Below, piece after piece: positions 34,990 through 42,872 of a stretch of 53,641 bases of DNA. Position numbers and translations under genes: made by a program. This DNA comes from CAVVYA01 sp964577835. Its GTDB lineage: Bacteria; Pseudomonadota; Alphaproteobacteria; SMXQ01. The notes below the pieces were generated by a model, which searched no databases, was not told the origin of the DNA, and worked only from the letters and a program-made list of their open reading frames with translations. The stretch lies in contig CAZOBN010000011.1 of NCBI GenBank assembly GCA_964577835.1, positions 1 to 53,641 of the forward strand. The letters are read 5' to 3'. Each line of letters starts with the position of its first letter. Position 1 is the stretch's first letter.

Positions 34990-36057
34990 TCAGATCTTGA
35001 GCTTGTAGAGATCGATGACGTTCTGGCTCAGCACGCGCTTCTGCTTGGCCGGATCGAGATCGCCGATCTGGCGTGCCAGGAAGGCCCGCGAGTTCGGCCA
35101 AGTCATGTTGGGATGCGGATAGTCGCTCGACCACATGACATTGCGCTCGCCCCAATATTTCAACGCCTGGCCGCCGACGAAATCGTCCATGAAAGTGGCA
35201 TAAACGTGGTCGTTGAAGATCTCGCTCGGCAGGCGCGAGATCAGGAAGTCCTCGGCCCCGCCGTGCTTCACGTTGCGCTTGTAGTAGTAGTCCCACTGCT
35301 GGATATAGAACGGCATCCAGCCGATCTCGCTCTCGACAATCTCGATCTTGAGCTTGGGATGGCGCTCGAACGTGCCGGACCAGATCAGGTCGAACACCGA
35401 GGTGACCGCATCGCCGGTCTTGATATTGACCGAACCGCGGATCTTCTCCATGCCCTTGAGGTTTTCGCGCTTGTAGTTGAAGCCGGTCAGGATGTGGAAG
35501 TTGAGCGGATAGCCGAGTTCGGCCGCGGCCGCCCACAGCTTCTCGTAATGGTTCGAGGTCAATGGCAGCTTCGGATCGGGCACCTGCCAGACCAGACCGC
35601 CGAGCAGGCCGATGTCGGCGCAGCGGTGCATTTCCCGGATTGCCTTGTCGATGTCGTAGACCGCCAGGCAGGGAATGCCGAACAGGCGCTTGGGCGAGCT
35701 TTTGCAGTAGTCGGCGAGCCAGTCGTTGTAGACCCGGAAGCCGGCTTCTTGCACCTCGGGCTCGGCGGCGAACAGGCCGAGCGTGAAGGTCGGATAGAGC
35801 ACTTCGGCGGTAATGCCGTCGAGCTCCATGTCCGTAATGCGGATCTTCGGATCCATGCCGCCCTTCGGCCGGCTCTCGCGCATCAGGTTGGGCCGCTTGA
35901 TCTTCTCGCGGATGGCCTGCGGCAGTTCGTCGAACATATTCGGCGGCTCGTCGACATGGCTGTCGGCGGAAATCAGCAAGGATGGGATCTTGGCGGCGGC
36001 GGCCTTCGACTTCGCGTCGATATCGCGGGCCGACATTTCATCGAGTGTGACTGACAT
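34990..36057 (-). CDS. amidohydrolase-2 family protein
   Basis: 355 residues from the ATG of MSVTLDEMSARD, preceded by GGAAGGAG. It is a TIM-barrel amidohydrolase: the first metal motif reads ISADSHVDEP (DSH in place of HxH), a His follows in LNFHILTG, and the final Asp is in MWSSDYPHPNMTWP. That set is the usual one for the group including ACMSD and gamma-resorcylate decarboxylase, which decarboxylate or hydrolyse aromatic and ring-fission acids. It precedes the TcuA-like gene on the same strand. Exact reaction unknown. Confidence 0.88.
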   Translation of the reverse strand: MSVTLDEMSARDIDAKSKAAAAKIPSLLISADSHVDEPPNMFDELPQAIREKIKRPNLMRESRPKGGMDPKIRITDMELDGITAEVLYPTFTLGLFAAEPEVQEAGFRVYNDWLADYCKSSPKRLFGIPCLAVYDIDKAIREMHRCADIGLLGGLVWQVPDPKLPLTSNHYEKLWAAAAELGYPLNFHILTGFNYKRENLKGMEKIRGSVNIKTGDAVTSVFDLIWSGTFERHPKLKIEIVESEIGWMPFYIQQWDYYYKRNVKHGGAEDFLISRLPSEIFNDHVYATFMDDFVGGQALKYWGERNVMWSSDYPHPNMTWPNSRAFLARQIGDLDPAKQKRVLSQNVIDLYKLKI

Positions 36058-36250
36058 TCTTGCGCTCCTTCCTACTGTTTTGCGGCAAGCCTTGCGGCTT
36101 GAATACTGGGCTTTTGCCTCTACGGAAATCGCCGATGGCATCGGCCGATGCGGGCGTCGCGCCGACGGTCGCCATGGCAACCGGGAGCAGCGTTGTGAAC
36201 ACCAGAACGGACAGAGACGGCAGGCGTTTGCGGCCGCAGGGCCATGCGAT
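36058..36250 (-). pseudogene. possible worn N-terminus of a TctC-like gene
   Basis: The minus strand here, read in one frame towards the amidohydrolase start, gives a signal-peptide-like stretch (LPSLSVLVFTTLLPVAM, then PASADA) followed by IGDFRRGK, resembling the DFYRGK start of mature TctC/Bug proteins. The similarity ends there. It may be the stump of a deleted tctC gene, but the match is short and could be chance. Confidence 0.3.
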
Positions 36251-36631
36251 CTCTCCCCGTCCGTTGCGTTTCTCGTTATGCGCCGACGATATCATACCCA
36301 TTTTCGGCGGTAAAAGGCCGCATGGGCACAGGCCACGATTTGCCGCCATCATACGCCTTGGCGGCAAGTCATCTATATGTCTGGGGAAAATAGTGTGTTT
36401 ACTTTATCGATAATTACCGATCCGCCAGTGCCTCTCGAACATTCGCGGCGGCAGGGCCGGGCCTGGCGCAAAGGCGCCTCGTCATCCTGGGCATGGGACA
36501 GCGGCTGGGACGGGAACGCAACGCGCAAGCCGGGCGTTGTTAGGCCGGTTCCCGTCCCCGTTTGCCCATAAGCGCGCGTGTGCGAGGCCGCTCGAAGTCG
36601 AATGAGCGCCGTCCGGCACGTCTGGATGATC
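36058..36631. other. intergenic region between the amidohydrolase and the small cupin
   Basis: 574 bases between divergent genes. Apart from the possible tctC stump, they hold a perfect 14-bp palindrome, GCATCGGCCGATGC (36138-36151), and an AT-rich patch at 36365-36420 that is the best place for a promoter. No other gene is supported. Confidence 0.45.
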
Positions 36632-37095
36632 ATGGTCGAGACCCGAAAAGGACAATATTCCGGCGAGATGTCGCGCGAAGAATTCCGCTTGCGCATGAGG
36701 AACGCACGCGCAAGGTCATCATGGACACCCACACGATGCATGCCTGGATGCATTACTATCCCAATCCCGGCGATATCGATGACCTGCATTGCCACCCGGG
36801 CGACCAGACCTTCATGGTGCTGGAGGGCGAATGCACCATGGGCTTCGAGGACGGCGGCAAGGCGGTGATGAAGCCGGGCATGGTGGCGTTGATCGAGGGC
36901 GGTTCGTTCTACCAGCTGCAGAACACCGGCACTGGCCCGATGATCATGATGGGCACGCGCACCGGCCAGCGCGCCGCCAACACGCACATCACCTATGAAA
37001 CCAAGCAGAACGTGAAAGGCATCCGCCCGAAACGGCTGACGGGAGCGATGATCGATTACGCGACCGAGACCACTGGGGCAAGCCTGCGCAAGTAG
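36632..37095 (+). CDS. small single-domain cupin protein, probable frameshift near 36699
   Basis: From 36721 the frame encodes an intact cupin core: MDTHTMHAWMHYYPNPG, HCHPGDQTFMVLEGE (metal motif HxHx4-E-like) and the second motif ending in YQLQNTGTG. Upstream, the natural N-terminus (MVETRKGQYSGEMSREEF) lies in another frame. One added G in AGGAA at 36698-36702 joins them as RLRMRERTRKVIM, giving about 154 residues. The gene is therefore either broken, mis-sequenced, or begins inside at 36721 (124 residues). No signal peptide. Probably a small metal-binding cupin enzyme; role unknown. Confidence 0.65.
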
Positions 37096-37155
37096 CGGCG
37101 CTGCGGGCCCTTGCAGATCGCCGGCGCGGTCGGCTTTGTCGTGGGCTGTCGCTGC

Positions 37156-37174
37156 TGCGCGCGTCAGGCGCGCA
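37156..37174. terminator. hairpin between convergent genes
   Basis: TGCGCGC at 37156-37162 pairs with GCGCGCA at 37168-37174 around a five-base loop, between the cupin stop and the end of the hypothetical gene at 37202. There is no T-run. Confidence 0.3.
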
Positions 37175-37201
37175 CAAACGCGGTCTCGGCGGTGGTCCGT
37201 C

Positions 37202-37702
37202 CTATGGAGCCAAACGCTCGACGATGCCAGGAAACAAGCTGAGCAGCGCCAGAAGACCGCATACCAGCACGGTGGCGGTCCAGAACAGCCGGCGCGAGTC
37301 GAAGGAAATCTGTCCCTGCCCGATCGGCAATCCCGAACGAAGCCGCCCGGCGGGACGCTCGGAGGCGGCAGACTGCGGGCCCGCCGTCGCGCGCGCCGAG
37401 ATCCCATCGCGGAGTGGGGACGCCCGCGAATCGTCGGCAGATGCCGAATCCCGGGCCAGGGCGGCCGCGAGCTCGTCAGGGTCGATCGTCGCGGTGCGGA
37501 TGATGCCAGCGAACTGTCCGTGCAATTCTATGGATGTCGAAACCCGTTGGTACGCGGCGGTCGACACCGTATCGAGGAGACGCTCGAAGGTCTCCACCCG
37601 ATAGACACCGGGCGGTTGCGGCCCGTCCAGCCCGCTCAAGGTGAACGGCTGCCTGAATTCCACTTCCGTCCTGATTGTGCGGGTATTCAATTCACCGTCC
37701 AA
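37202..37702 (-). CDS. hypothetical protein with C-terminal membrane anchor
   Basis: 166 residues, probably from a TTG start at 37702 with TGAGGCGA upstream. Residues 1-75 look folded (VYRVETFERLLDTVSTAAYQ), residues 80-130 are polar and low in complexity, and 141-160 form one hydrophobic segment (LFWTATVLVCGLLALLSLFP) close to the C-terminus, a tail-anchor layout. I do not recognise the family. It ends a minus-strand run with the FYDLN protein, 73 bp upstream. Confidence 0.6.
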   Translation of the reverse strand: MDGELNTRTIRTEVEFRQPFTLSGLDGPQPPGVYRVETFERLLDTVSTAAYQRVSTSIELHGQFAGIIRTATIDPDELAAALARDSASADDSRASPLRDGISARATAGPQSAASERPAGRLRSGLPIGQGQISFDSRRLFWTATVLVCGLLALLSLFPGIVERLAP

Positions 37703-37775
37703 GACATCGCCTCAGGAAAGCCGAAAGGGCCCGGTCGCGCGCGATACGATGTGCAGCCGTTTCAATTCTCGCCGT

Positions 37776-38096
37776 TCAATTCTCGTCGTCCTCGGCATCC
37801 AGAATCAGATCGTCCCCATCCGTATCCTCATCGGCGTCAGCCTTCTCGCTCTTGGTCTTCGGCCGCTTGACCTCTTCGATCTTGGCCACGGGAGTCGGCG
37901 CGGCTCTGGCCCGCGTGCGCGACACGCTGGCCTTGAACCGCTTCGCCGAACTCGACGGCGCGTCGGCGTTGAAAGCAGTGCCGCATTTCGGGCACTGAAT
38001 GGGATAGCGCAGCAGGTCATAGAACGGCGCGTCGCATGCGCCGCAACGACGCTTGACCCCGCGGTCGACCTTGGTCGCGCGCACGGCAACGGTCAT
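37776..38096 (-). CDS. FYDLN-type zinc-ribbon protein (TIGR02300 family)
   Basis: 106 residues. The N-terminal zinc ribbon has two CxxC pairs (CGACDAPFYDL and CPKCGTAF) with the FYDL motif that names the family. The C-terminal half is charged and ends in an acidic run (DADEDTDGDDLILDAEDDEN). This small family is found almost only in alphaproteobacteria and has no known function. The ATG overlaps the stop of the preceding gene (ATGA). It is a useful lineage marker. Confidence 0.88.
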   Translation of the reverse strand: MTVAVRATKVDRGVKRRCGACDAPFYDLLRYPIQCPKCGTAFNADAPSSSAKRFKASVSRTRARAAPTPVAKIEEVKRPKTKSEKADADEDTDGDDLILDAEDDEN

Positions 38097-38488
38097 TGCG
38101 CATCCCCGGGATTCTTCACGGCGTAGCCGCCGCTCAGCCGCTCGGCGATGCGCGCCTTGGCGATCTTGTGCGCTTCCTCCGCGCTGATATCCCAGGCGAC
38201 CACCGATTGACTGAAGCCGAGCGAGCGGCGGGCTTTCACCCAGCCCGTCATGGCAAGCCATTCGGCCGCTGGAACGCCGGCCTGGCGAACGCCACTTTGC
38301 CGAAACGGATCCGGACGGCTGGGTCCTTTCCAAACCTGCACGAACACCGATTTGCTGGCCTCATGGGTGATTTCGCCGACCATCATCTCGCCCCATGTTC
38401 CCGCCGCTTTGCGCGAGGCCTCGTTCGCCAGGCGCAATGCGCGCAGCTTTTCCGCCTTGGTTTCGACCTCGACGACTTTTTTGGCCAT
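38093..38488 (-). CDS. conserved hypothetical protein
   Basis: 131 residues from the ATG of MAKKVVEVETK, preceded by GGAGAGG. It has a charged N-terminus likely to be helical (TKAEKLRALRLANEASRKAA) and then a compact region with DPFRQSGVRQAG and EEAHKIAKARIAERLSGGYA. No signal peptide or membrane segment. I do not recognise a domain. It is translationally coupled to the FYDLN gene, so the two may work together. Confidence 0.65.
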   Translation of the reverse strand: MAKKVVEVETKAEKLRALRLANEASRKAAGTWGEMMVGEITHEASKSVFVQVWKGPSRPDPFRQSGVRQAGVPAAEWLAMTGWVKARRSLGFSQSVVAWDISAEEAHKIAKARIAERLSGGYAVKNPGDAQ

Positions 38489-38667
38489 TATTTCCTCTCC
38501 AAAATTCGATAACCCGCGCGTCCCTGACGCCCCCGTGTCCCGTGGCGGCAAAGCGGAACTCCAGTTCACGACCAGGACGCTCGCCGCCGGTGCGTTCACG
38601 CACCGCCCGCGGCGAACCTCTGAATCTTGCCGCACGCGTCGGCCGCCATTTCGCGGCCGGACGACGC

Positions 38668-38802
38668 CTAGCCCAGATTGAGCGCCGCCTTGATCTGCGG
38701 CCAGTAGTAGATGACAAGAGCGCCGATCGCGGCCACTGCCGCGACACTCGCGGTCCTTGGGCCTGGCCGAGAAGCCGGCTCCAGTTTTGGCTCTATGCTC
38801 AT
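38668..38802 (-). CDS. small single-span membrane protein
   Basis: 44 residues from the ATG of MSIEPKLEP, with AAGGCGGA upstream. One hydrophobic helix covers about residues 18-37 (TASVAAVAAIGALVIYYWPQ) and a short basic tail follows. Small proteins like this are easily overlooked; coding is supported by the ribosome site and the helix design only. Confidence 0.5.
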   Translation of the reverse strand: MSIEPKLEPASRPGPRTASVAAVAAIGALVIYYWPQIKAALNLG

Positions 38803-39204
38803 GTCATTCCGCCTTTTCTGGTGGGGTGCGGCACGCATCCGCGGCTCCGTGCAATGAGCCTTCGTCAAGCGCCAGCCATGACGTTTGTCGGCGATGAGAC
38901 GGTGTGACGTTTGGCGCCACGCATACCAGGCGCGGGATGCTGAACCGTGTCCAACCTGGGGCCTGAATTCATAATATTTATTTGATTAATAAATGGGTCT
39001 CATCCCAATCATTTTCAACGCTATTTTGCATCTCGAAATAATTATTTCTAACTATTAGCACATTATTTTTGATAAGTTAAGTCGCAGATACGCGCTGGCC
39101 AACTCGACTCGTTCCGCTCAGTTGGATTTCCTGTCCCGCGTTATGCTGCGCGAACGTGGTGAATGCGCGAACAGGTTGTGCAGCGCCCACCTGAGAGGCT
39201 TACA
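38803..39204. other. intergenic region with an AT-rich island
   Basis: 402 bases without a supported gene. Positions 38965-39085 are strikingly AT-rich against the GC-rich surroundings, with a 7-bp inverted repeat, ATTTATT-N5-AATAAAT (38976-38994), and several runs of A or T. It may be a bent, nucleoid-protein-bound promoter region for the small gene at 39205 or a scar of foreign DNA. Confidence 0.5.
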
Positions 39205-39420
39205 ATGAACATCGTACGCCGCGACCTTGACGGTGCGGACGGTCTATTGAGAGAACACGTCCTGAATATCCACGTCTCTTCACGCGAAGAGGGCGAAGCT
39301 TATTTGCGCGATCAGGTCTCGCGCGGTTTCGACACCCATGGCTTCGATCCGGTGAACAACTGTTGGTGGGGGCGTCACGCCAACGGCCAACACATCAGCC
39401 GTTTCTTCATCGAACCGTAA
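39205..39420 (+). CDS. hypothetical protein, 71 residues
   Basis: The ATG at 39205 was chosen for the GAGAGG eight bases before it; another in-frame ATG lies at 39163. The protein is soluble with an even mixed composition (REEGEAYLRDQVSRGFDTHG, then NNCWWGRHANGQHISRFFIEP), which looks like a small folded domain. I do not recognise the family. It follows the AT-rich island and stands alone. Confidence 0.55.
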   Translation: MNIVRRDLDGADGLLREHVLNIHVSSREEGEAYLRDQVSRGFDTHGFDPVNNCWWGRHANGQHISRFFIEP

Positions 39421-39570
39421 CCGGCGCCAAAGGGCAGCGTGGAATTCGCCTGCCCTGCTCCCGGCACGGCCTTCATCGGCTGGCCTGTCAAGCCAGAGCA
39501 ACTGGCCAGAGCAACTGGTATGTCCGTTGCGACGCCTCGATACATGGACGAGGTCATATCGCTGCGCTGA

Positions 39571-40653
39571 CTAGCGCGACGGCTTTGCCGGCCGTTCATA
39601 CCAAGGGCGCGTGCGCCGGACGATGTGAACGACCGAGAGCATGACGGGCACTTCGATCAGCACCCCGACGACCGTGGCCAGAGCCGCGCCTGACTGGAAA
39701 CCGAACAGGGCGATGGCGGTCGCCACCGCGAGCTCGAAAAAATTCGATGCACCGATCAGCGCCGACGGACCGGCGATGCGCCAGTCGGCGCCGACCCGGC
39801 GGTTCAGCCAATAAGCCAAACCGGCATTCATATAAACCTGGATCAGGATCGGCGCGGCGAGCAGCGCGATCACCAGCGGCTGCTCGATGATCCGCTCACC
39901 CTGAAAACCGAACAGCAGCACCAGGGTGGCGAGGAGAGCGCCGAGCGACAGCGGACCGAGAGTTTTGAGGGTACGGGCCAGCGCCGCCGAACCGCCTGCC
40001 GCGAGCAGCCGGCGCCGCCACACTTGCGCGATGGCGACGGGGATCGCGATATAGAGCACGACCGAGAGGACGAGGGTGTTCCACGGCACCGCGATCGCCG
40101 ACAGCCCGAGCAGCAGTCCGACGATCGGCGCGAAGGCGACCACCATGATGGTGTCGTTGAGCGCGACCTGGCTTAAGGTGAAATGGGGTTCGCCGTCCAC
40201 CAGATGGCTCCAGACGAACACCATGGCGGTGCACGGCGCGGCCGCGAGCAGGATGAGGCCGGCGATATAGCTCTCGATCTGATCGGCCGGCAGCCAGGGG
40301 CGGAACAGCCAGCCGATGAACAGCCAGCCGAGCAGCGCCATGGAGAAGGGCTTTACCGCCCAGTTGATGAACAGCGTCACGCCGATGCCGCGCCAATGGC
40401 GGCGCACCTGCCCCAATGCCGCGAGATCGATCTTCAGCAGCATGGGCACGATCATCAGCCAGACGAGCGCGGCGACCGGCAGATTGACCTCGGCAAGGGT
40501 CGCCTCGCCCAGAATACGGAATAGACCGGGAGCAATCTGGCCGAACCCCACGCCGACGACGATGCACAGCGCGACCCAGAGCGTCAGATAGCGCTCGAAA
40601 CGGCCGAGCGCCGCCGGAGCCTCGGCCGTCGCCACGCCTGCGTCCGGAGTCAT
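39571..40653 (-). CDS. acr3: ACR3-family arsenite efflux carrier
   Basis: 360 residues with about ten membrane segments. The ACR3 signature AAPCTAMVFVWSHL holds the essential Cys (C141), and the conserved Glu of TM9 is in GASNFFELAVATA. It exports arsenite (and perhaps antimonite) using the proton gradient. The ATG overlaps the arsC stop by four bases. It is the last gene of arsR-arsI-arsC-acr3, a typical alphaproteobacterial arsenic operon. Proteins of this family are also called ArsB, but they are unrelated to E. coli ArsB. Confidence 0.95.
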   Translation of the reverse strand: MTPDAGVATAEAPAALGRFERYLTLWVALCIVVGVGFGQIAPGLFRILGEATLAEVNLPVAALVWLMIVPMLLKIDLAALGQVRRHWRGIGVTLFINWAVKPFSMALLGWLFIGWLFRPWLPADQIESYIAGLILLAAAPCTAMVFVWSHLVDGEPHFTLSQVALNDTIMVVAFAPIVGLLLGLSAIAVPWNTLVLSVVLYIAIPVAIAQVWRRRLLAAGGSAALARTLKTLGPLSLGALLATLVLLFGFQGERIIEQPLVIALLAAPILIQVYMNAGLAYWLNRRVGADWRIAGPSALIGASNFFELAVATAIALFGFQSGAALATVVGVLIEVPVMLSVVHIVRRTRPWYERPAKPSR

Positions 40654-41168
40654 GGCGTGGCGTTTTCCCGGCCCGTGGTCTTGCCGATCTCATCGAGCCG
40701 CCGCTTCAACGCCAATCGGTCGAGGCTGTCCGGGCGCAGGCTCGTGAAGATCTTGATGCGACTCTCAAGGACCCGCAGCGCATCGCGAAACGCCTGCCGC
40801 TCCTCGATCTCGGTGCCCGCCACCGCGGCGGGATCAGGAACGCCCCAGTGGGCGGTCATCGGCGTTCCCGGCCAGATCGGGCAGACCTCGCCCGCGGCTT
40901 GGTCGCATACCGTGATGACGAAATCCATGACCGGCGCGCCGGGCTTGGCGAATTCATCCCAGCCTTTGCTGCGCAGGCCCGCGACAGGCAAGTTCAGCGA
41001 GCGCAGCAGGTCGAGCGCGTAGGGATGTACGGCGCCCTTCGGGAAGCTGCCGGCGCTGTAGCCCTTGAACCGCCCCTTGCCCCAATGGTCGATCAGGGAT
41101 TCGGCCAGAATGCTGCGCGCCGAATTGCCGGTGCAGAGAAACAGCACGTTGAAGGCACGCGCGCTCAT
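40650..41168 (-). CDS. arsC: arsenate reductase, thioredoxin-coupled low-MW phosphatase type
   Basis: 172 residues. The phosphatase-like P-loop CTGNSARS puts the nucleophile at C12 and the Arg at R18. The two relay cysteines are C88 (TVCDQ) and C96 (EVCPIWPG), and the Asp of VPDP is present. This is the thioredoxin-linked arsenate reductase type as in Bacillus subtilis, with a C-terminal extension of about 30 residues. It overlaps arsI by four bases and acr3 by four bases, so the products are made in step: arsenate is reduced and arsenite exported. Confidence 0.95.
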   Translation of the reverse strand: MSARAFNVLFLCTGNSARSILAESLIDHWGKGRFKGYSAGSFPKGAVHPYALDLLRSLNLPVAGLRSKGWDEFAKPGAPVMDFVITVCDQAAGEVCPIWPGTPMTAHWGVPDPAAVAGTEIEERQAFRDALRVLESRIKIFTSLRPDSLDRLALKRRLDEIGKTTGRENATP

Positions 41169-41644
41169 GCGGCAGCGCCCTGCCCCGGCGTGCAGCACGC
41201 GGTGGATGAAACATCCGGCTTCGGCGTGCAACACGCCGCGGCGGTTTTGATCGGCGCGAGATCCGGGCTATCGCCGTAGGTGGTGCTTTCTCCCGTCGTG
41301 AAGAAGGTTTCCCACGACACGCCCTGCGGATCTGAGATCCAGGACTTCTCCGATTGGGCATAGCAGCAGGTGGTCGCGCCTTCCTCCAAGACCGGTCGGC
41401 CCGCCTTGTCCAGGCGGCCATAGACCTCACGCAGTTCATCCTCGCCCTCGACCTGGATGCCGAGATGATCGACGCCCACTGTGGCGCCGCGTTGCGAGAT
41501 GGCGAAATTCACCCGCGGATCTTCGAGCATCCACTTGGCGTAGTCGGGCTTGAGCACGCTCGGCGGCGCGGCAAACAAGGTGCTGTAGAAACCGACAGAC
41601 GCGGCGAGGTCCTCAACGGCGACGTGCACGTGCAGGCGTTTCAT
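41165..41644 (-). CDS. arsI: ArsI/CadI-type VOC protein, organoarsenical C-As lyase family
   Basis: 159 residues forming one VOC module. Iron ligands expected for ArsI are present (H5, H60 and E112), and the arsenic-binding vicinal pair is C93-C94 in TTCCYAQ. ArsI cleaves the carbon-arsenic bond of trivalent methyl or aromatic arsenicals, making arsenite for the exporter downstream. The C-terminal tail has two more vicinal Cys pairs (AACCTPK and TACCTPG). It overlaps arsR by 32 bp and arsC by 4 bp. Proteins named CadI share the fold. Confidence 0.9.
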   Translation of the reverse strand: MKRLHVHVAVEDLAASVGFYSTLFAAPPSVLKPDYAKWMLEDPRVNFAISQRGATVGVDHLGIQVEGEDELREVYGRLDKAGRPVLEEGATTCCYAQSEKSWISDPQGVSWETFFTTGESTTYGDSPDLAPIKTAAACCTPKPDVSSTACCTPGQGAAA

Positions 41645-41999
41645 GACGAGATGCTCCATTTCGGGCGTTGGCGGAATTGGCCGGTTCGCAAGCCGCGACG
41701 CCGCACGCGGCCGCATCGCCGGCGCAGCAGTTCTCGGTGAGATAGGCGAGCAAGCCGTTCATCGCGCGGTATTCCGCGGCGTAGATCAGCGAGCGGCTTT
41801 CGCGCCGCACGCTGATCAGGCCGGCGTGACGCAGTTGGCTGAGATGAAACGACAGCGTGGGCCCCGGAAGCCCGAGACGCTCGCCGATGTGACCCGCGGC
41901 CATGCCGGCATCTCCCGCCTGGACCAGCAGGCGGAAGATGTCGAGGCGGGAGTCCTGGGCAAGAGCGCTCAGGGCGGCGAGCGCGACTATCTTTTCCAT
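41613..41999 (-). CDS. arsR: ArsR-family metalloregulator
   Basis: 128 residues with a winged helix (LSALAQDSRLDIFRLLVQAG, then GLPGPTLSFHLSQLRHAGL) of the ArsR/SmtB kind. The classic ELCVCDL metal box in the recognition region is absent. Instead the C-terminus has ENCCAGDAAACGVAAC, so As(III) is probably sensed by these Cys residues. It is the first gene of the arsenic operon. The AT-rich stretch just upstream (42000-42025) is the probable promoter/operator, which it would repress until arsenite binds. Confidence 0.93.
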   Translation of the reverse strand: MEKIVALAALSALAQDSRLDIFRLLVQAGDAGMAAGHIGERLGLPGPTLSFHLSQLRHAGLISVRRESRSLIYAAEYRAMNGLLAYLTENCCAGDAAACGVAACEPANSANARNGASRHETPARARRR

Positions 42000-42025
42000 A
42001 TTTTTATAATAATCGAAATATTGGA
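42000..42025 (-). promoter_or_regulatory. AT-rich promoter/operator of the arsenic operon
   Basis: The plus-strand sequence from the arsR start reads ATTTTTATAATAATCGAAAT. It is AT-rich, contains the partial dyad of TAATCGAAATATT that resembles ArsR-type sites, and lies over the 3' end of the truncated Usp gene. Confidence 0.4.
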
Positions 42026-42633
42026 GGCGTCAAGCCGCTCCCCGCTCTGTAACGGCAACGCGGCCCGTCACCGCCATCTCTACTGGTCCAAGCGATCAGG
42101 GCCACCCAAGTCTCGGGAGGCGGCAGCCTGGTTACGCCGGCTGGAACGAACAGGACCGGGCGGCCAGTATCCATTAACGCCGATTCCACGGCGCCCTCGA
42201 AGAGCAATCCGTCATTTGCATCGTGCGAGCTGGCGGGCCGCTCCATAACGATCAGATCGGCGAATCTGCCTTGCGCACCGATCTGTTCGCCGCTTCCGAC
42301 CCTGTCGATCCACGAGGTCGTGAGGAGCGCCGAAGGCGGGCCCAATTGCTGCCGGTCACGCAGGCACAGTCCGGCACTTTGCGACCAATGGCCGAATATG
42401 TAGTGCGCCTTCTCGCGTTTCCGCCGAACGTTCGACTCGGCTGTGTCGACCAAAGATCCCACGAACGCGGGCGCGACGCCGGCCTTCAGATAAGGCAGAG
42501 AGCGCGGCTCCTCACTCACGAACAGCACATCGACGTGGGACTGGAAATGACGGGCCACAACATGAGCCGCTTCAAGCACCCCGATATCGGCGTCCCGGCC
42601 GCTGACGATCGCTAGCATGGCTCTGTAGGGCAT
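42004..42633 (-). CDS. universal stress protein, truncated to its first domain
   Basis: 209 residues from the ATG at 42633; MLAIVSGRD at 42618 is an alternative start. The first Usp domain is complete, ending in the ESALMDTGRPVLFVPAG block that matches EAALIETGRPVLLIPAN in the tandem Usp at 42873. Similarity stops at VALIAWTS, exactly where the second domain should begin; the last 22 or so residues look random. Five bases later arsR starts, so insertion of the arsenic operon probably removed the second half. It faces the intact Usp gene across a region with two FNR-type boxes. Confidence 0.7.
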   Translation of the reverse strand: MPYRAMLAIVSGRDADIGVLEAAHVVARHFQSHVDVLFVSEEPRSLPYLKAGVAPAFVGSLVDTAESNVRRKREKAHYIFGHWSQSAGLCLRDRQQLGPPSALLTTSWIDRVGSGEQIGAQGRFADLIVMERPASSHDANDGLLFEGAVESALMDTGRPVLFVPAGVTRLPPPETWVALIAWTSRDGGDGPRCRYRAGSGLTPPIFRLL

Positions 42634-42767
42634 GACGCCTGTGCGATCTGGGTTAATGGTGAGGCGATGAGCCCGTTCCAGTGGCTTCCCCGTCCTGGCA
42701 TGCCGCCTTGCGGAGCACATCCGCTCGCCATAGGGCGCGATCGTCCCCATAAATCCGAATTGACGTG

Positions 42768-42781
42768 TTGATCTGCGTCAA
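42768..42781. promoter_or_regulatory. FixK/FNR-type box 1
   Basis: TTGATCTGCGTCAA fits TTGA-N6-TCAA, the FixK/FNR consensus. Its centre is about 98 bp before the Usp start at 42873 and about 140 bp before the divergent Usp start. Confidence 0.7.
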
Positions 42782-42801
42782 ACGCAAATCCGCGGCGACC
42801 T

Positions 42802-42815
42802 TTGACCCAGGTCAA
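42802..42815. promoter_or_regulatory. FixK/FNR-type box 2
   Basis: TTGACCCAGGTCAA fits TTGA-N6-TCAA and is near-palindromic. The centre is 34 bp from box 1 and about 64 bp before the Usp start, a distance at which an FNR dimer could activate a promoter with a short leader. Confidence 0.72.
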
Positions 42816-42872
42816 AGGCGTCGATCGTCCTTTGGCGGAGACTGCTTTCGTTCGAAACTAAAGGAGGCCACC

